Below, in pieces: positions 22,556 to 30,962 of a stretch of DNA of 64,000 bases (within the stretch, counting starts at the first letter, position 1; the number at the start of each line of letters is the position of its first letter). The notes below the pieces were generated by a model that was not told the DNA's origin, searched no databases, and saw only the letters and a program-made list of their open reading frames with translations. A program made the position numbers and the translations under genes. The stretch spans positions 20,891 to 84,890 of the forward strand of contig JAPLGM010000022.1 in assembly GCA_026390165.1 (NCBI GenBank). Reading direction: 5' to 3'. The DNA is from Campylobacterales bacterium. Its GTDB lineage: Bacteria > Campylobacterota > Campylobacteria > Campylobacterales > Sulfurimonadaceae.

Positions 22556-22561
22556 TACAAT
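22556..22561 (+). promoter_or_regulatory. Extended -10 box of the first hybrid kinase
   Basis: TGTTACAAT (TGn plus TACAAT) places transcription start at about 22568, directly at the edge of the sequence matched by spacer 24. Confidence 0.5.
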
Positions 22562-22568
22562 ATCCGAA

Positions 22569-22601
22569 AAATCGTGCAAAATTTTAGGAGAGAGGGGCTG
22601 T
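22569..22601 (-). other. Chromosomal match to CRISPR spacer 24
   Basis: Read on the minus strand, this 33-base segment is identical to spacer 24 at 30 positions. The mismatches are three adjacent bases at 22591-22593 (AGA on the plus strand against GAG predicted by the spacer), that is, spacer positions 9-11. Spacer positions 1-8 and 12-33 match. The bases 5' of the match on the spacer-identical strand are CAAT. The segment covers the predicted 5' untranslated region and the AGGAG ribosome site of the histidine kinase gene. Confidence 0.95.
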
Positions 22602-22602
22602 A

Positions 22603-24543
22603 TTGAAATTTAAAGAATGGATCGTAAATCTACTCAAAGGTCGCAGTGCTGCATACCGTGAAGAGGGGACAGTTGATAAAGATTTTTTTTACAAAGTTTT
22701 AGATACAGATCCCTGTGCCCTTTTGTTTTTTACGAAAGAGTCGGGATGGATAGGGGCGAATAAAGCTTTTTTTAAATTAGTATCGATTAAAACAATCGAA
22801 GAGCTTCGAACGAAACATGACTCCATTCGAGAACTCTTTAGTGATGAAGATGAAGAGGTTTTTACAGAGTACGATAAGAGCTGGCTGGATTATATTCGTA
22901 CTCATTGCCCCAGTGGGTATGGATTGGGGATTATCGACACGAACGGAACGCGTCATTCGATAGTAGCAACCTCAACGTTGTTGCGTCAAGGTTCCAATGA
23001 TTTATATCTACTTCGATTGGAAGACAAGACAAATATCGTTACACTGCAAGATGAAGTAGTACAAATTGAGGCTCTTAAAACAAAATTCTTAGCAAACATT
23101 GGGCATGAATTTCGAACACCTATGAACGGTATATTGGGGTTTGTTGATCTTTTATCCAAAACCTCTCTTAGTGATATACAGCTTGAGTATATTCACTCTA
23201 TTCAAGGTTCAGCGCACCATTTAATGTCTAATATTGAAAACTTGCTGGATTTAGCGCAGATGCAAACGGGACGTCTTACGGTTAGCCGAATTGATTTTAA
23301 TATTATTACTGAGATGGAGGAGCTGGCACGGGGATGTGTTTCGCTTGGGAATGACAAAGGAGTTGGAGTTCTTGTCTTTATTGATCCCAAACTCCCTCAT
23401 CGCCTTGTAGGAGATATTCGGAAGATTAAGCAAACGATTACGAACTTGTACAATAATGCCTTAAAATTTACCCCACCTTCGGGGCGCATAACGATAGAGG
23501 TGAAGCTCCTTAAGCGTAATACAACGGGAAGCAGTAATATTGGATTTAGTGTTAAAGATACAGGTAAAGGGATCAGCAAAGGGCAACTTGGTCTTATTAC
23601 TCGCCCTTTTGTCTCGGGAGATCATGCCGATAATCGATTGGGTGTTGGGTTGAGTCTTTCACATGGACTTATTAATTTAATGGGGGGTGAGCTTAAAATC
23701 ACCAGTGAAGAGGGGCGTGGATCATCATTTAGTTTCGCATTGACACTGGAGGGTTCATCGGATCAAGCTATGAGTATGATTAATTTCCACACCGCGAAAG
23801 TGGTATTATTGGAGGATAAACGTCTCGATGATGCTAACCATTTGACCAATTACTTACGCAGTTTTGGGATGAGTGTTACGAAAATAAATATGATCGATGA
23901 GACACTTTTTAATGATGTGGATGTCGTTTATTTTATTGCTTCTCAAGATAAAGGGGATTGGATCCTTCAACTCGCGTCATTAAAGCGGCCATGTAAGAGT
24001 GTTCTTTTAGTTGAGCATAATGAAAAATTATTGGCAAGAGCGTTGCATGTCATTGATTACACCCTCCATAAGCCTTTGCTTCCGACACGTTTACAAATCC
24101 ATTTGAGCGAGGTTTTAGCCCTTTCTAAAGAGACAAAAAGTGTACCGGTGCAATTGCAGCAGGGGACGCATGCCTTGGTGGTTGAAGACAATTTGATTAA
24201 CCAACGGCTGATTAAATTATTACTGAAAGAGTATGGTTTGAATGTTGTAACGGCGTCGAACGGGGATGAAGCGGTAGAGGCATGTCGAAATCAAAAATTT
24301 GATATTGTTTTTATGGATATTGATATGCCAATAAAAGATGGTATTTTAGCAACGCAAGAGATTAAAGCCCAAGAGGGGACTGCACGTCAGGGTCGAATGC
24401 CAATTATTGCACTGACTGCTTTGGCGATGGAGGGGGATCGAGAGTATATTTTGGGAAAAGGGTTGGATGATTATCTCTCTAAACCTTTGACGCGAGAAAA
24501 GCTTGAAACCATTCTTCATAAATATTTACACGTCTCAAAATAG
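22603..24543 (+). CDS. Hybrid sensor histidine kinase, receiver at C-terminus
   Basis: A 646-residue signalling protein with a TTG start. Residues 20-140 look like a degenerate PAS-type sensor (DPCALLFFTKESGWIGANKA), with no membrane segment, so sensing is probably cytoplasmic. The HisKA phosphoacceptor is in IGHEFRTPMNGILGFVD, and the ATPase domain shows LYNNALKFT, VKDTGKGIS and GVGLSLSHGLI. A degenerate receiver-like segment (about residues 400-480) precedes a complete receiver with Asp in IVFMDIDMPIKDG and a C-terminal DDYLSKPL. Its 5' untranslated region is the spacer 24 match. The second kinase follows after 8 bases. Confidence 0.9.
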   Translation: MKFKEWIVNLLKGRSAAYREEGTVDKDFFYKVLDTDPCALLFFTKESGWIGANKAFFKLVSIKTIEELRTKHDSIRELFSDEDEEVFTEYDKSWLDYIRTHCPSGYGLGIIDTNGTRHSIVATSTLLRQGSNDLYLLRLEDKTNIVTLQDEVVQIEALKTKFLANIGHEFRTPMNGILGFVDLLSKTSLSDIQLEYIHSIQGSAHHLMSNIENLLDLAQMQTGRLTVSRIDFNIITEMEELARGCVSLGNDKGVGVLVFIDPKLPHRLVGDIRKIKQTITNLYNNALKFTPPSGRITIEVKLLKRNTTGSSNIGFSVKDTGKGISKGQLGLITRPFVSGDHADNRLGVGLSLSHGLINLMGGELKITSEEGRGSSFSFALTLEGSSDQAMSMINFHTAKVVLLEDKRLDDANHLTNYLRSFGMSVTKINMIDETLFNDVDVVYFIASQDKGDWILQLASLKRPCKSVLLVEHNEKLLARALHVIDYTLHKPLLPTRLQIHLSEVLALSKETKSVPVQLQQGTHALVVEDNLINQRLIKLLLKEYGLNVVTASNGDEAVEACRNQKFDIVFMDIDMPIKDGILATQEIKAQEGTARQGRMPIIALTALAMEGDREYILGKGLDDYLSKPLTREKLETILHKYLHVSK

Positions 24544-24551
24544 GATTTACT

Positions 24552-26108
24552 ATGATGTTCACGAATACATTTCAGCAAAAATTCGTCTCCTCGTTGGGGA
24601 TGCTAACATCGTGCGCCCATACGCACAGTGATCCCTTCATCTATACCTATCTCTCGGGTGAGCTCGTCGGGGCAAATTCATTTTTTTTGACACTTCTGGG
24701 GATTGGAGCGATAGAAGAAGGAACTTTTATTAAAGAATGGCTCCATTTGCAGGGGGTTGATCTTGCCTTGCTATTATCACAATCGGGTGATTATAAAGGT
24801 AAAGTAGTCGTTAAGAATCAGGAATACCATGTCGCGGTACGCGCAGAGATACTTGTCGTAGAGGATGAATTTCTGGTTGCAATTGCCTTGCGAGATAGGT
24901 CGATTATTGAGAGGGCGCGTGCAGCTGAGCGTTATTTTGAGCAGTTTAAAAAGAAGCTTTTAACCAATATTTCGCATGAATTTAGAACACCCATGAATGC
25001 CGTTATTGGTTTCATTGATTTATTGCAATCGAGTCCGCTTACTTCGTGGCAAAAAGAGTATGCGGCGATTGCCAACTCCAGCGCCTCTGCTATGATGGCG
25101 AAAATAGAAAATCTTTTAGAGCTTATGCAAGTAGAGAGTGGCGGGATTGAAGCGAAGTCAAACACTTTTAATCCTTTGGAAGTGTTTGAAAGTTTTTCGA
25201 TACAGTTTGATGAGATGCTACGCTCTAAAGAGATTCGATTGAGTGTTTTTATTGATCCTAATTTTCCCTTATCAATAGCAGGAGATCAAGATAAGATTTT
25301 AACGATTTTGCGTAATTTAATGCAAAATGCTATTAAATTTACCCCTTTATCGGGGGAAGTTTTTTTAGAGATTTCCATCGCGGGGGCGGAGAAAGGGGAA
25401 GTTGAGGTTGAATACGCCATTAGTGATACAGGAATCGGTATTGAAAATGAGCGGTTAAAAACATTGCTTCGACCGTTTTCTTCTGCATGGGACAATCAGC
25501 GACGTGGTCAAGATGGGATGGGCGTTGGACTGAGTTTAAGTTATAAATATATAACAATGATGCAATCGCATTTAATGTTGGCTTCGGAAGTAGGGAAGGG
25601 TTCCCGTTTTTCATTTCGTCTTAAACATCCTATAGTAGAAGAGGCTATTGCTTCTCACTCCGATAAATCCAGTATACACTCTAATCAAAGAGCGCAATTA
25701 GGTAAAGGTAAGATTCTAGTGGCAGAAGATAATTTGATCAATCTTCGCTTGCTTGAAACGATTTTGAAACAACATCATTTTGAAGTAGTAGCTGTTGACA
25801 ATGGACAAAAGGCCGTGGATGCCTATTTAAAAGAGCCATTTGATTTGGTTCTTATGGACATTGATATGCCTGTCATGGATGGTTTGATGGCAAATCGATT
25901 GATCAAAGAGATAGATAAACGGGACAATCGAGGGTTTACCCCTGTCATTGCCCTTACCGCACATGCCCTTCTTGGGGATCGTGAGCGGATTATCAAGGCC
26001 GGATTGGATGCCCATTTGGCAAAACCGATTGATAAAAAATTTCTTTTACAAACAATTGAACAGTATCTAAAACAATCGCACGAGAAAAGAAAAAGCATGG
26101 ACGTTTAA
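24552..26108 (+). CDS. Hybrid sensor histidine kinase, paralogue of the preceding gene
   Basis: A 518-residue cytoplasmic hybrid kinase. A short N-terminal PAS-like region (about residues 25-120) leads to HisKA with His in NISHEFRTPMNAVIGFID, the ATPase motifs LMQNAIKFTPLSG, SDTGIGIE and GVGLSLSYKY, and one receiver with Asp in LVLMDIDMPVMDG and Lys in DAHLAKPID. Domain order and motif wording parallel the upstream gene, so the pair looks like a tandem duplication; the internal degenerate receiver of the first is missing here. It is very likely in the same operon. Confidence 0.9.
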   Translation: MMFTNTFQQKFVSSLGMLTSCAHTHSDPFIYTYLSGELVGANSFFLTLLGIGAIEEGTFIKEWLHLQGVDLALLLSQSGDYKGKVVVKNQEYHVAVRAEILVVEDEFLVAIALRDRSIIERARAAERYFEQFKKKLLTNISHEFRTPMNAVIGFIDLLQSSPLTSWQKEYAAIANSSASAMMAKIENLLELMQVESGGIEAKSNTFNPLEVFESFSIQFDEMLRSKEIRLSVFIDPNFPLSIAGDQDKILTILRNLMQNAIKFTPLSGEVFLEISIAGAEKGEVEVEYAISDTGIGIENERLKTLLRPFSSAWDNQRRGQDGMGVGLSLSYKYITMMQSHLMLASEVGKGSRFSFRLKHPIVEEAIASHSDKSSIHSNQRAQLGKGKILVAEDNLINLRLLETILKQHHFEVVAVDNGQKAVDAYLKEPFDLVLMDIDMPVMDGLMANRLIKEIDKRDNRGFTPVIALTAHALLGDRERIIKAGLDAHLAKPIDKKFLLQTIEQYLKQSHEKRKSMDV

Positions 26109-26146
26109 TATCGATTAATTTGTATACGATATTCTTGCAAATGTAT

Positions 26147-26152
26147 TATAAT
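26147..26152 (+). promoter_or_regulatory. -10 box upstream of the PEB4-like gene
   Basis: TATAAT in an AT-rich context, 31 bases before the ATG at 26184. No consensus -35 is present. Confidence 0.5.
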
Positions 26153-26183
26153 TCTGCCAATCGAAAACGAAACAAGGATAAGA

Positions 26184-27026
26184 ATGAGACGAGAGTTTAC
26201 TATTTGGGCATTAGGAGTTTTATTATGTGCTTCGGCACTTAATGCAGCGGTGTTAGCCACGGTGAATGGGAATACTATTACTTCAGATGAGGTTAATAGA
26301 GTTCTTCTTGAGGGAACACAGGGGCGTTTTGACTCACTTCCTGCTGATAAACAAAATGAATTGCGTCAACGTATTATCGAGGGGATGGTCGCACAGCAAT
26401 TGGTATTTGAGGATGCGAAGAAAGCTGGAATTTTAGAATCCAAAGAGTTTAAATCAGAATACCAAACACTCTCTGAGCGGATGAGGGCGCAACTTGCTGC
26501 TAAAGTATGGGAACAACAACAATTCGAAGGGATTAAAGTAGATCCTAAAGAGGTAAAAGCCTATTTTGACGCGAACGCCGATGAATTTATTGACAAAGAA
26601 AAGATACATGCACGTCATATTTTGGTTAAAACGGAAGCGGAAGCCGATGCTGTTATTAAAAGCCTTAAAGGTCTTGGTGGAGATAAATTAAAAGGGGAAT
26701 TTATCACTCAAGCAAAGTCAAAATCAATGGGACCTAGTGCTGCTAAGGGGGGGGATCTCGGTTATTTCCCACGCGGACAAATGGTTCCGTCATTTAACGA
26801 TGCTGCTTTTTCTATGAAAGAGGGGACTATTTCAGTAGAGCCTGTCCAAAGTCAATTTGGGTATCACGTTATTTATCTTGAAGATAAAGTACCAGCGAAG
26901 AAAATGGGATTTGATGAGGTGAAAAACTTTATTGAGCAACGTTTGAAAATGGATAAGTTTAAAGCGTATATGGAGAAAAAAATGTCTGGACTTAAAGCAA
27001 AAGCAAAAATAACCTATTCTAAATAA
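26184..27026 (+). CDS. Periplasmic parvulin-type peptidyl-prolyl isomerase (PEB4-like)
   Basis: A 280-residue SurA/PrsA-type chaperone for outer-membrane proteins. A signal peptide (FTIWALGVLLCASALNAA) is followed by a helical chaperone domain (VNRVLLEGTQGRF, AQQLVFEDAKKAG). The parvulin domain occupies about residues 140-240: IHARHILVKTEAEADAV, GGDLGYFPRGQMVPSFNDAA, and QSQFGYHVIYLED. The family equals Campylobacter PEB4/CBF2, which also lies beside fba; here fba is on the opposite strand and convergent. It stands alone with its own -10 element. Confidence 0.9.
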   Translation: MRREFTIWALGVLLCASALNAAVLATVNGNTITSDEVNRVLLEGTQGRFDSLPADKQNELRQRIIEGMVAQQLVFEDAKKAGILESKEFKSEYQTLSERMRAQLAAKVWEQQQFEGIKVDPKEVKAYFDANADEFIDKEKIHARHILVKTEAEADAVIKSLKGLGGDKLKGEFITQAKSKSMGPSAAKGGDLGYFPRGQMVPSFNDAAFSMKEGTISVEPVQSQFGYHVIYLEDKVPAKKMGFDEVKNFIEQRLKMDKFKAYMEKKMSGLKAKAKITYSK

Positions 27027-27037
27027 ATACTTTTTTC

Positions 27038-27105
27038 GTCATACCGTACCTAATACGGTATCTACTTTTTTATGTATGGATTCCGTGTCGGTGCACGGAA
27101 TGACG
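27038..27105. repeat. Composite palindromic intergenic element
   Basis: Two hairpins lie between convergent genes: ATACCGTA/TACGGTAT (27041-27061) and ATTCCGTG/CACGGAAT (27080-27101). The whole is bounded by CGTCAT and ATGACG. The first hairpin recurs at 46719-46743, and the second has the CGTC-TTCC...GGA-TCC frame also seen at 63071-63098. The T-run after the first stem may also end transcription of the isomerase gene. Confidence 0.65.
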
Positions 27106-27112
27106 AAACTAT

Positions 27113-28195
27113 TTAATTTCTATCCATAGCATTCAAATCATTAAATGCGTGTTTGACACGTGCAATCAATGTTTCTTGACCACTTCGGAGCCATTTACGG
27201 GGATCATAGTATTTTTTATTTGGTTTCTCTTCCCCATCTGGATTTCCGATTTGCCCTTGGAGATAATCTTTATTTTTTTCATAATAATTTTTTACCCCTT
27301 CCCATGTTGCCCATTGGGTATCGGTATCTATGTTCATTTTGATAACGCCATAGCTGATTGCTTCACGAATCTCTTCGAATGTAGAACCTGAACCGCCATG
27401 GAAAACAAAATTGACCGGCTTGGACGAGGTTGTATTGAATTTTTCTTGGATGTATTTTTGAGAGTTATCGAGAATGATAGGGGTTAAGACAACATTTCCC
27501 GGTTTATAAACGCCATGAACGTTCCCAAAGGATGCTGCAATGGTGAAGTTAGGACTGACTGCCAACAGTTTTTCATAGGCGTAAGCAACATCTTCGGGTT
27601 GAGTGTACAACAATGAGTTGTCAATATTGCTATTATCCACACCGTCTTCTTCTCCCCCTGTAACGCCCAGTTCGATCTCTAGCGTCATTCCGATTTTAGA
27701 CATACGCTCCAAATAACGAACACACGTAGCGACGTTTTCTTCGAGAGACTCTTCAGAGAGGTCAAGCATATGGGAACTAAAGAGGGGTTTACCGTGCTTT
27801 TTAAAATGTTCTTCCCCTGCATCAAGGAGGGCATCAATCCATGGAAGGAGTTTGCGTGCCGCATGATCGGTATGAAGAACAACGGGAATACCATACGCCT
27901 CTGCCATCAAATGAACATGCATCGCTCCACTAATGGCACCAACAATGGCTGCTTTTTCATTTTCGTTACTGATCCCCTTGCCGGCATAATAGCTCGCTCC
28001 CCCATTGGAAAACTGTAGAATAACAGGGGAATTGACAATTTTTGCCGCTTCAAGAACCGCATTGACTGAGTCGGTATTAACGACATTGACTGCTGGGAGG
28101 GCAAACCCTTCCTCTTTAGCAATAGCAAAAAGAGTTTGTAGATCCTCGCCGAATACGACACCTGGTTTGATACGTTCTAAAATACGCATTGACAT
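27113..28195 (-). CDS. fba: Class II fructose-bisphosphate aldolase
   Basis: Zinc-dependent aldolase of glycolysis and gluconeogenesis; in an autotroph it chiefly runs towards hexose. The 360-residue length and sequence match the E. coli FbaA (class IIA) type. Metal and substrate residues can be placed in VVLHTDHAARKLLPW, EIELGVTGGEEDG, NVHGVYKPGNV and NFVFHGGSGS, and KMNIDTDTQWA follows. It is a single gene, convergent with the PEB4-like isomerase. A second in-frame Met two codons in leaves the exact start open. Confidence 0.96.
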   Translation of the reverse strand: MSMRILERIKPGVVFGEDLQTLFAIAKEEGFALPAVNVVNTDSVNAVLEAAKIVNSPVILQFSNGGASYYAGKGISNENEKAAIVGAISGAMHVHLMAEAYGIPVVLHTDHAARKLLPWIDALLDAGEEHFKKHGKPLFSSHMLDLSEESLEENVATCVRYLERMSKIGMTLEIELGVTGGEEDGVDNSNIDNSLLYTQPEDVAYAYEKLLAVSPNFTIAASFGNVHGVYKPGNVVLTPIILDNSQKYIQEKFNTTSSKPVNFVFHGGSGSTFEEIREAISYGVIKMNIDTDTQWATWEGVKNYYEKNKDYLQGQIGNPDGEEKPNKKYYDPRKWLRSGQETLIARVKHAFNDLNAMDRN

Positions 28196-28265
28196 GAAAA
28201 CACCTCAAAGAATAAAAGTAAGTTTGATTATATCAGTCCTGACCCTAGTTGCTCTTTAGCTGTGC

Positions 28266-28271
28266 TAAAAT
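28266..28271 (+). promoter_or_regulatory. Extended -10 box of the M23 peptidase gene
   Basis: TGCTAAAAT (TGn plus TAAAAT) lies 37 bases before the TTG start at 28309; an AAAGGAAAGGG ribosome site stands between. Confidence 0.45.
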
Positions 28272-28308
28272 AAGCCGATAATTACTATAAAGGAAAGGGT
28301 GGGTGTAA

Positions 28309-29679
28309 TTGATACGATTCATTGTTGTTTTTGGAGTGTTTATCCTATTTTTGCATGCTCAAAACACAGTACTTTATTATGCTCTGGCGGAACCATTGGG
28401 CAATAATGCTCGAAAGATTGGACAATTAAACAATGAGGCATTAAGTGCTTCGGATGCTGCAATAACGGGTGATTTTTGTAATGATGTGAAAAAAGCCCTT
28501 TCAAAAGGGGAGCGTTTAGCGACATCTTCGGTTATAAATGAGAATGCGTTGAGTCTGTATCTTCTGCAATTACGTAGTTTATCCCAGCGTCAAGAACAAA
28601 TTTATCAACTCTATCGAAAGTCTCTTATGGATGCGATTGAAACCAACGACCAAAAACGATTTGAGCAGTTAGCCTCTATTGAGTTAGAGCCGTTGCATCA
28701 GCCACGAGTACGTTCAGATGTTCTTGCTTTTTATCAAAAGAATTTTCCCGAACACTCAATTTTGAATTTGGAAAATTTATCTAAAGAGCAGGCATTAGAG
28801 GTGAAGAGCATTCAGTTTGCTATGGATCAAGAGCAAGCGTATGAAGAGCATCTAAAGATTTTAAAACGCTCGCAAGTGCAACAGCTTAAAAAAACAACGG
28901 TTATCGGTTCGCGCAACAGTGTTCTGATGAGCGCGGAGACAACACCCAAGGGTGGAGTCGTTTTTGAAGCGGAAAATTTAAACCCCTATCGAGTGACATT
29001 GACGCTGGACATTGCTAGTATCTCCAATCTATCAAGTACGGCACGTCTTCCGTTGAGCATCGAGTTAGCAGGGTATAGCAAGAAGAGTGTTTTGGAATTG
29101 GTGCGTCTGGATAGTACAAAGCCTGTGAATTATCAAGCAAGCTACGGATGGGTACGAGGTTCATCGGTCGTTCATCATAATGACGATTATCTTTACACGC
29201 TCCCTTTTGCCAAAGGGACGGGTGTGTATGTATCGCAAGGGTATAACGGCGGGCTCTCACACAAAGGGTTAACGGCGTACGCGATTGATTTTCCTCTTCC
29301 TATCGGAACCCCTGTTTACGCTGCACGAGAGGGGATTGTTGTTGGGTCTGAGGGTGCCAACTCTTTAGGGGGTGCCACTCCTGAATATCGTCGATACGCT
29401 AATTATGTCATTATCGAACATGAGGATGGGACAATGGGAAATTATTATCATCTGCGACAAGGGGGTACAGCGGTGAAAATCGGTGAAAAGGTGAAAAAGG
29501 GGCAATTGATCGCTTATTCGGGGAATACGGGATACACCAGTGGCTCTCACTTGCACTTTAGTGTTAGTACCGTAGATCCCATCTCGATGCGCCGCCCGAT
29601 GAATTTACCCGTTAAAATTCAAACAGTTCAGGGAATTGTGACCAATCCGCGTCAAGGGGATCGTTATACGGTGCTGTAA
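28309..29679 (+). CDS. M23-family peptidoglycan endopeptidase
   Basis: A 456-residue exported LytM-type peptidase. A signal sequence (IRFIVVFGVFILFLHAQ) precedes a long helical N-terminal part (to about residue 200) and a beta-rich linker. The catalytic domain (about residues 300-440) has the zinc ligands in SHKGLTAYAIDFP (His and Asp) and GSHLHFSVS, with the further His in GNYYHLRQGG. Cell-shape peptidases of helical Epsilonproteobacteria belong to this family, but the specific role is not shown. The TTG start is supported by a strong ribosome site; the 3' end overlaps the convergent cupin gene by 16 bases. Confidence 0.88.
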   Translation: MIRFIVVFGVFILFLHAQNTVLYYALAEPLGNNARKIGQLNNEALSASDAAITGDFCNDVKKALSKGERLATSSVINENALSLYLLQLRSLSQRQEQIYQLYRKSLMDAIETNDQKRFEQLASIELEPLHQPRVRSDVLAFYQKNFPEHSILNLENLSKEQALEVKSIQFAMDQEQAYEEHLKILKRSQVQQLKKTTVIGSRNSVLMSAETTPKGGVVFEAENLNPYRVTLTLDIASISNLSSTARLPLSIELAGYSKKSVLELVRLDSTKPVNYQASYGWVRGSSVVHHNDDYLYTLPFAKGTGVYVSQGYNGGLSHKGLTAYAIDFPLPIGTPVYAAREGIVVGSEGANSLGGATPEYRRYANYVIIEHEDGTMGNYYHLRQGGTAVKIGEKVKKGQLIAYSGNTGYTSGSHLHFSVSTVDPISMRRPMNLPVKIQTVQGIVTNPRQGDRYTVL

Positions 29680-29966
29680 AATACCCCCAGCCATAACGCG
29701 TCTTTTGATGTATTTAGTACCTGATGACGTGTGTGTTTGGGGAGAAATAAATTCTCTCCCGCCTGCAATGTTACTATGTGATCATTGACATGCAATTGGG
29801 CATTTCCACGAATTAATAGTACCCACTCATCCTCATCCTGATCGTACCATTCGCCAGCTTGCGTAAGGTGGGAACGGATCGCTTCTATCTTAAGAGACTG
29901 ATTGTGAAAGAGTGTTTGAAAGTGCTCTGTATCAAGAGCAGGATTGGGTAATTCATAAAGATTCAA
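29664..29966 (-). CDS. Small cupin-domain protein
   Basis: A 100-residue single-domain cupin. The first motif is degenerate around EWYDQDEDEWVLLIRGNAQL, and the second is GENLFLPKHTRHQVLNTS, with His residues able to bind metal. Such stand-alone cupins have very varied activities and no function can be assigned. It sits between the M23 peptidase (convergent, overlapping ends) and aroK (divergent). Confidence 0.75.
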   Translation of the reverse strand: MNLYELPNPALDTEHFQTLFHNQSLKIEAIRSHLTQAGEWYDQDEDEWVLLIRGNAQLHVNDHIVTLQAGENLFLPKHTRHQVLNTSKDALWLGVFYSTV

Positions 29967-30030
29967 GCGTCACTCCTAAGCTATTGTATGATAGGATTGT
30001 AGTCATTTTAATGTAAAGATTTGGTGTGGT

Positions 30031-30540
30031 ATGAAAAATATTGTGTTAATAGGATTTATGGGAGTGGGGAAAGGTTCCGTTGCCCGAGAGATGGTAAAGA
30101 AGTCGCGCTTGGTCTCCCTTGACACGGATGATATTATTGAGAGTATGGAAAATCGCGCTATTAAAGAGATTTTTGCTACCGATGGGGAAGCGTATTTTCG
30201 TAATTTAGAGCGCCGAGTCGGACGATGGTTGGCAAAAAATATTGAGGGGACGCTGATTTCGACGGGAGGAGGATTTTATAAGGTTCCCAATATCCGAAAG
30301 ATCGGAACGATTGTCCTTCTTAATGCCCCTTTTGATGTCATTTATAGCCGTATATTGGCACATCCTGATGCAGCAAAAAAATTGAAGAAACGCCCCTTGT
30401 TTCAGGACATTGAGAAAGCACGTGCTTTGTACGATGAACGACTTCCTAACTACCTTAAAATTGCAGATGTTGTGATAGACGTAACGAATAAAGAGATAGA
30501 TGTGATTGCAAAAGAGATTCTTAAAAAGGGTAAAAAATGA
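30031..30540 (+). CDS. aroK: Shikimate kinase
   Basis: Phosphorylates shikimate in aromatic amino-acid synthesis. The 169-residue protein has the P-loop IGFMGVGKGSVA (Lys-Gly-Ser instead of the common Lys-Ser/Thr), the shikimate-binding LDTDDIIE and STGGGF motifs, and the lid KKRPLFQD with Arg. The P-loop variation is seen in this lineage and does not itself suggest loss of function. ATGA overlap couples it to the thioredoxin-like gene. Confidence 0.94.
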   Translation: MKNIVLIGFMGVGKGSVAREMVKKSRLVSLDTDDIIESMENRAIKEIFATDGEAYFRNLERRVGRWLAKNIEGTLISTGGGFYKVPNIRKIGTIVLLNAPFDVIYSRILAHPDAAKKLKKRPLFQDIEKARALYDERLPNYLKIADVVIDVTNKEIDVIAKEILKKGKK

Positions 30541-30950
30541 TGAGATTATTCGCTGTATTAATTTTGATAGGAAGCGTCGCTTTTGGTGCAAATATTAAGT
30601 GGGAAAAAGATTACGCAAGCGCATTGAAGCAATCAAAACAGTTAAATAAACCAATGATGTTTATTGTTTCCAGTCATCGATGCCATTTTTGTGTCCAGTT
30701 TGAAAACACAACATTGAAAGATCCTAAGATTGTTCAAAAACTAAATAGTGATTATATCAATGCTATTGCTTATGTGGATGAAAACCCTATTTTTCCCCAT
30801 GACTTATACGTTGGTGGAACTCCTGCTACATGGTTTATTAAAGGGGATGGTGAGCCATTGTTTGACCCAGTTATGGGGGCTGTTGATCCAATCAATTTTG
30901 CTAAAGCATTGGATGTTGTGAGCAGAGAGTATAAAAAAATCAAAAAATAG
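30537..30950 (+). CDS. Exported thioredoxin-fold protein
   Basis: A 137-residue periplasmic thioredoxin-like protein. A signal peptide (MRLFAVLILIGSVAFGA) precedes a DUF255/SoxW-like fold with redox motif CHFC in SSHRCHFCVQFE and a cis-Pro loop VGGTPATWF. Likely a thiol reductant or oxidant in the periplasm; the partner is unknown. It is coupled to aroK by a four-base overlap, and hisD follows after 12 bases. Confidence 0.82.
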   Translation: MMRLFAVLILIGSVAFGANIKWEKDYASALKQSKQLNKPMMFIVSSHRCHFCVQFENTTLKDPKIVQKLNSDYINAIAYVDENPIFPHDLYVGGTPATWFIKGDGEPLFDPVMGAVDPINFAKALDVVSREYKKIKK

Positions 30951-30962
30951 AAAAGGATAACT

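Noticed and set aside
24177..24540. The first hybrid kinase's extra receiver as a broken gene
   Set aside because: The frame is continuous. The degenerate segment before it (about residues 400-480) lacks a phosphoacceptor but is part of one intact protein.
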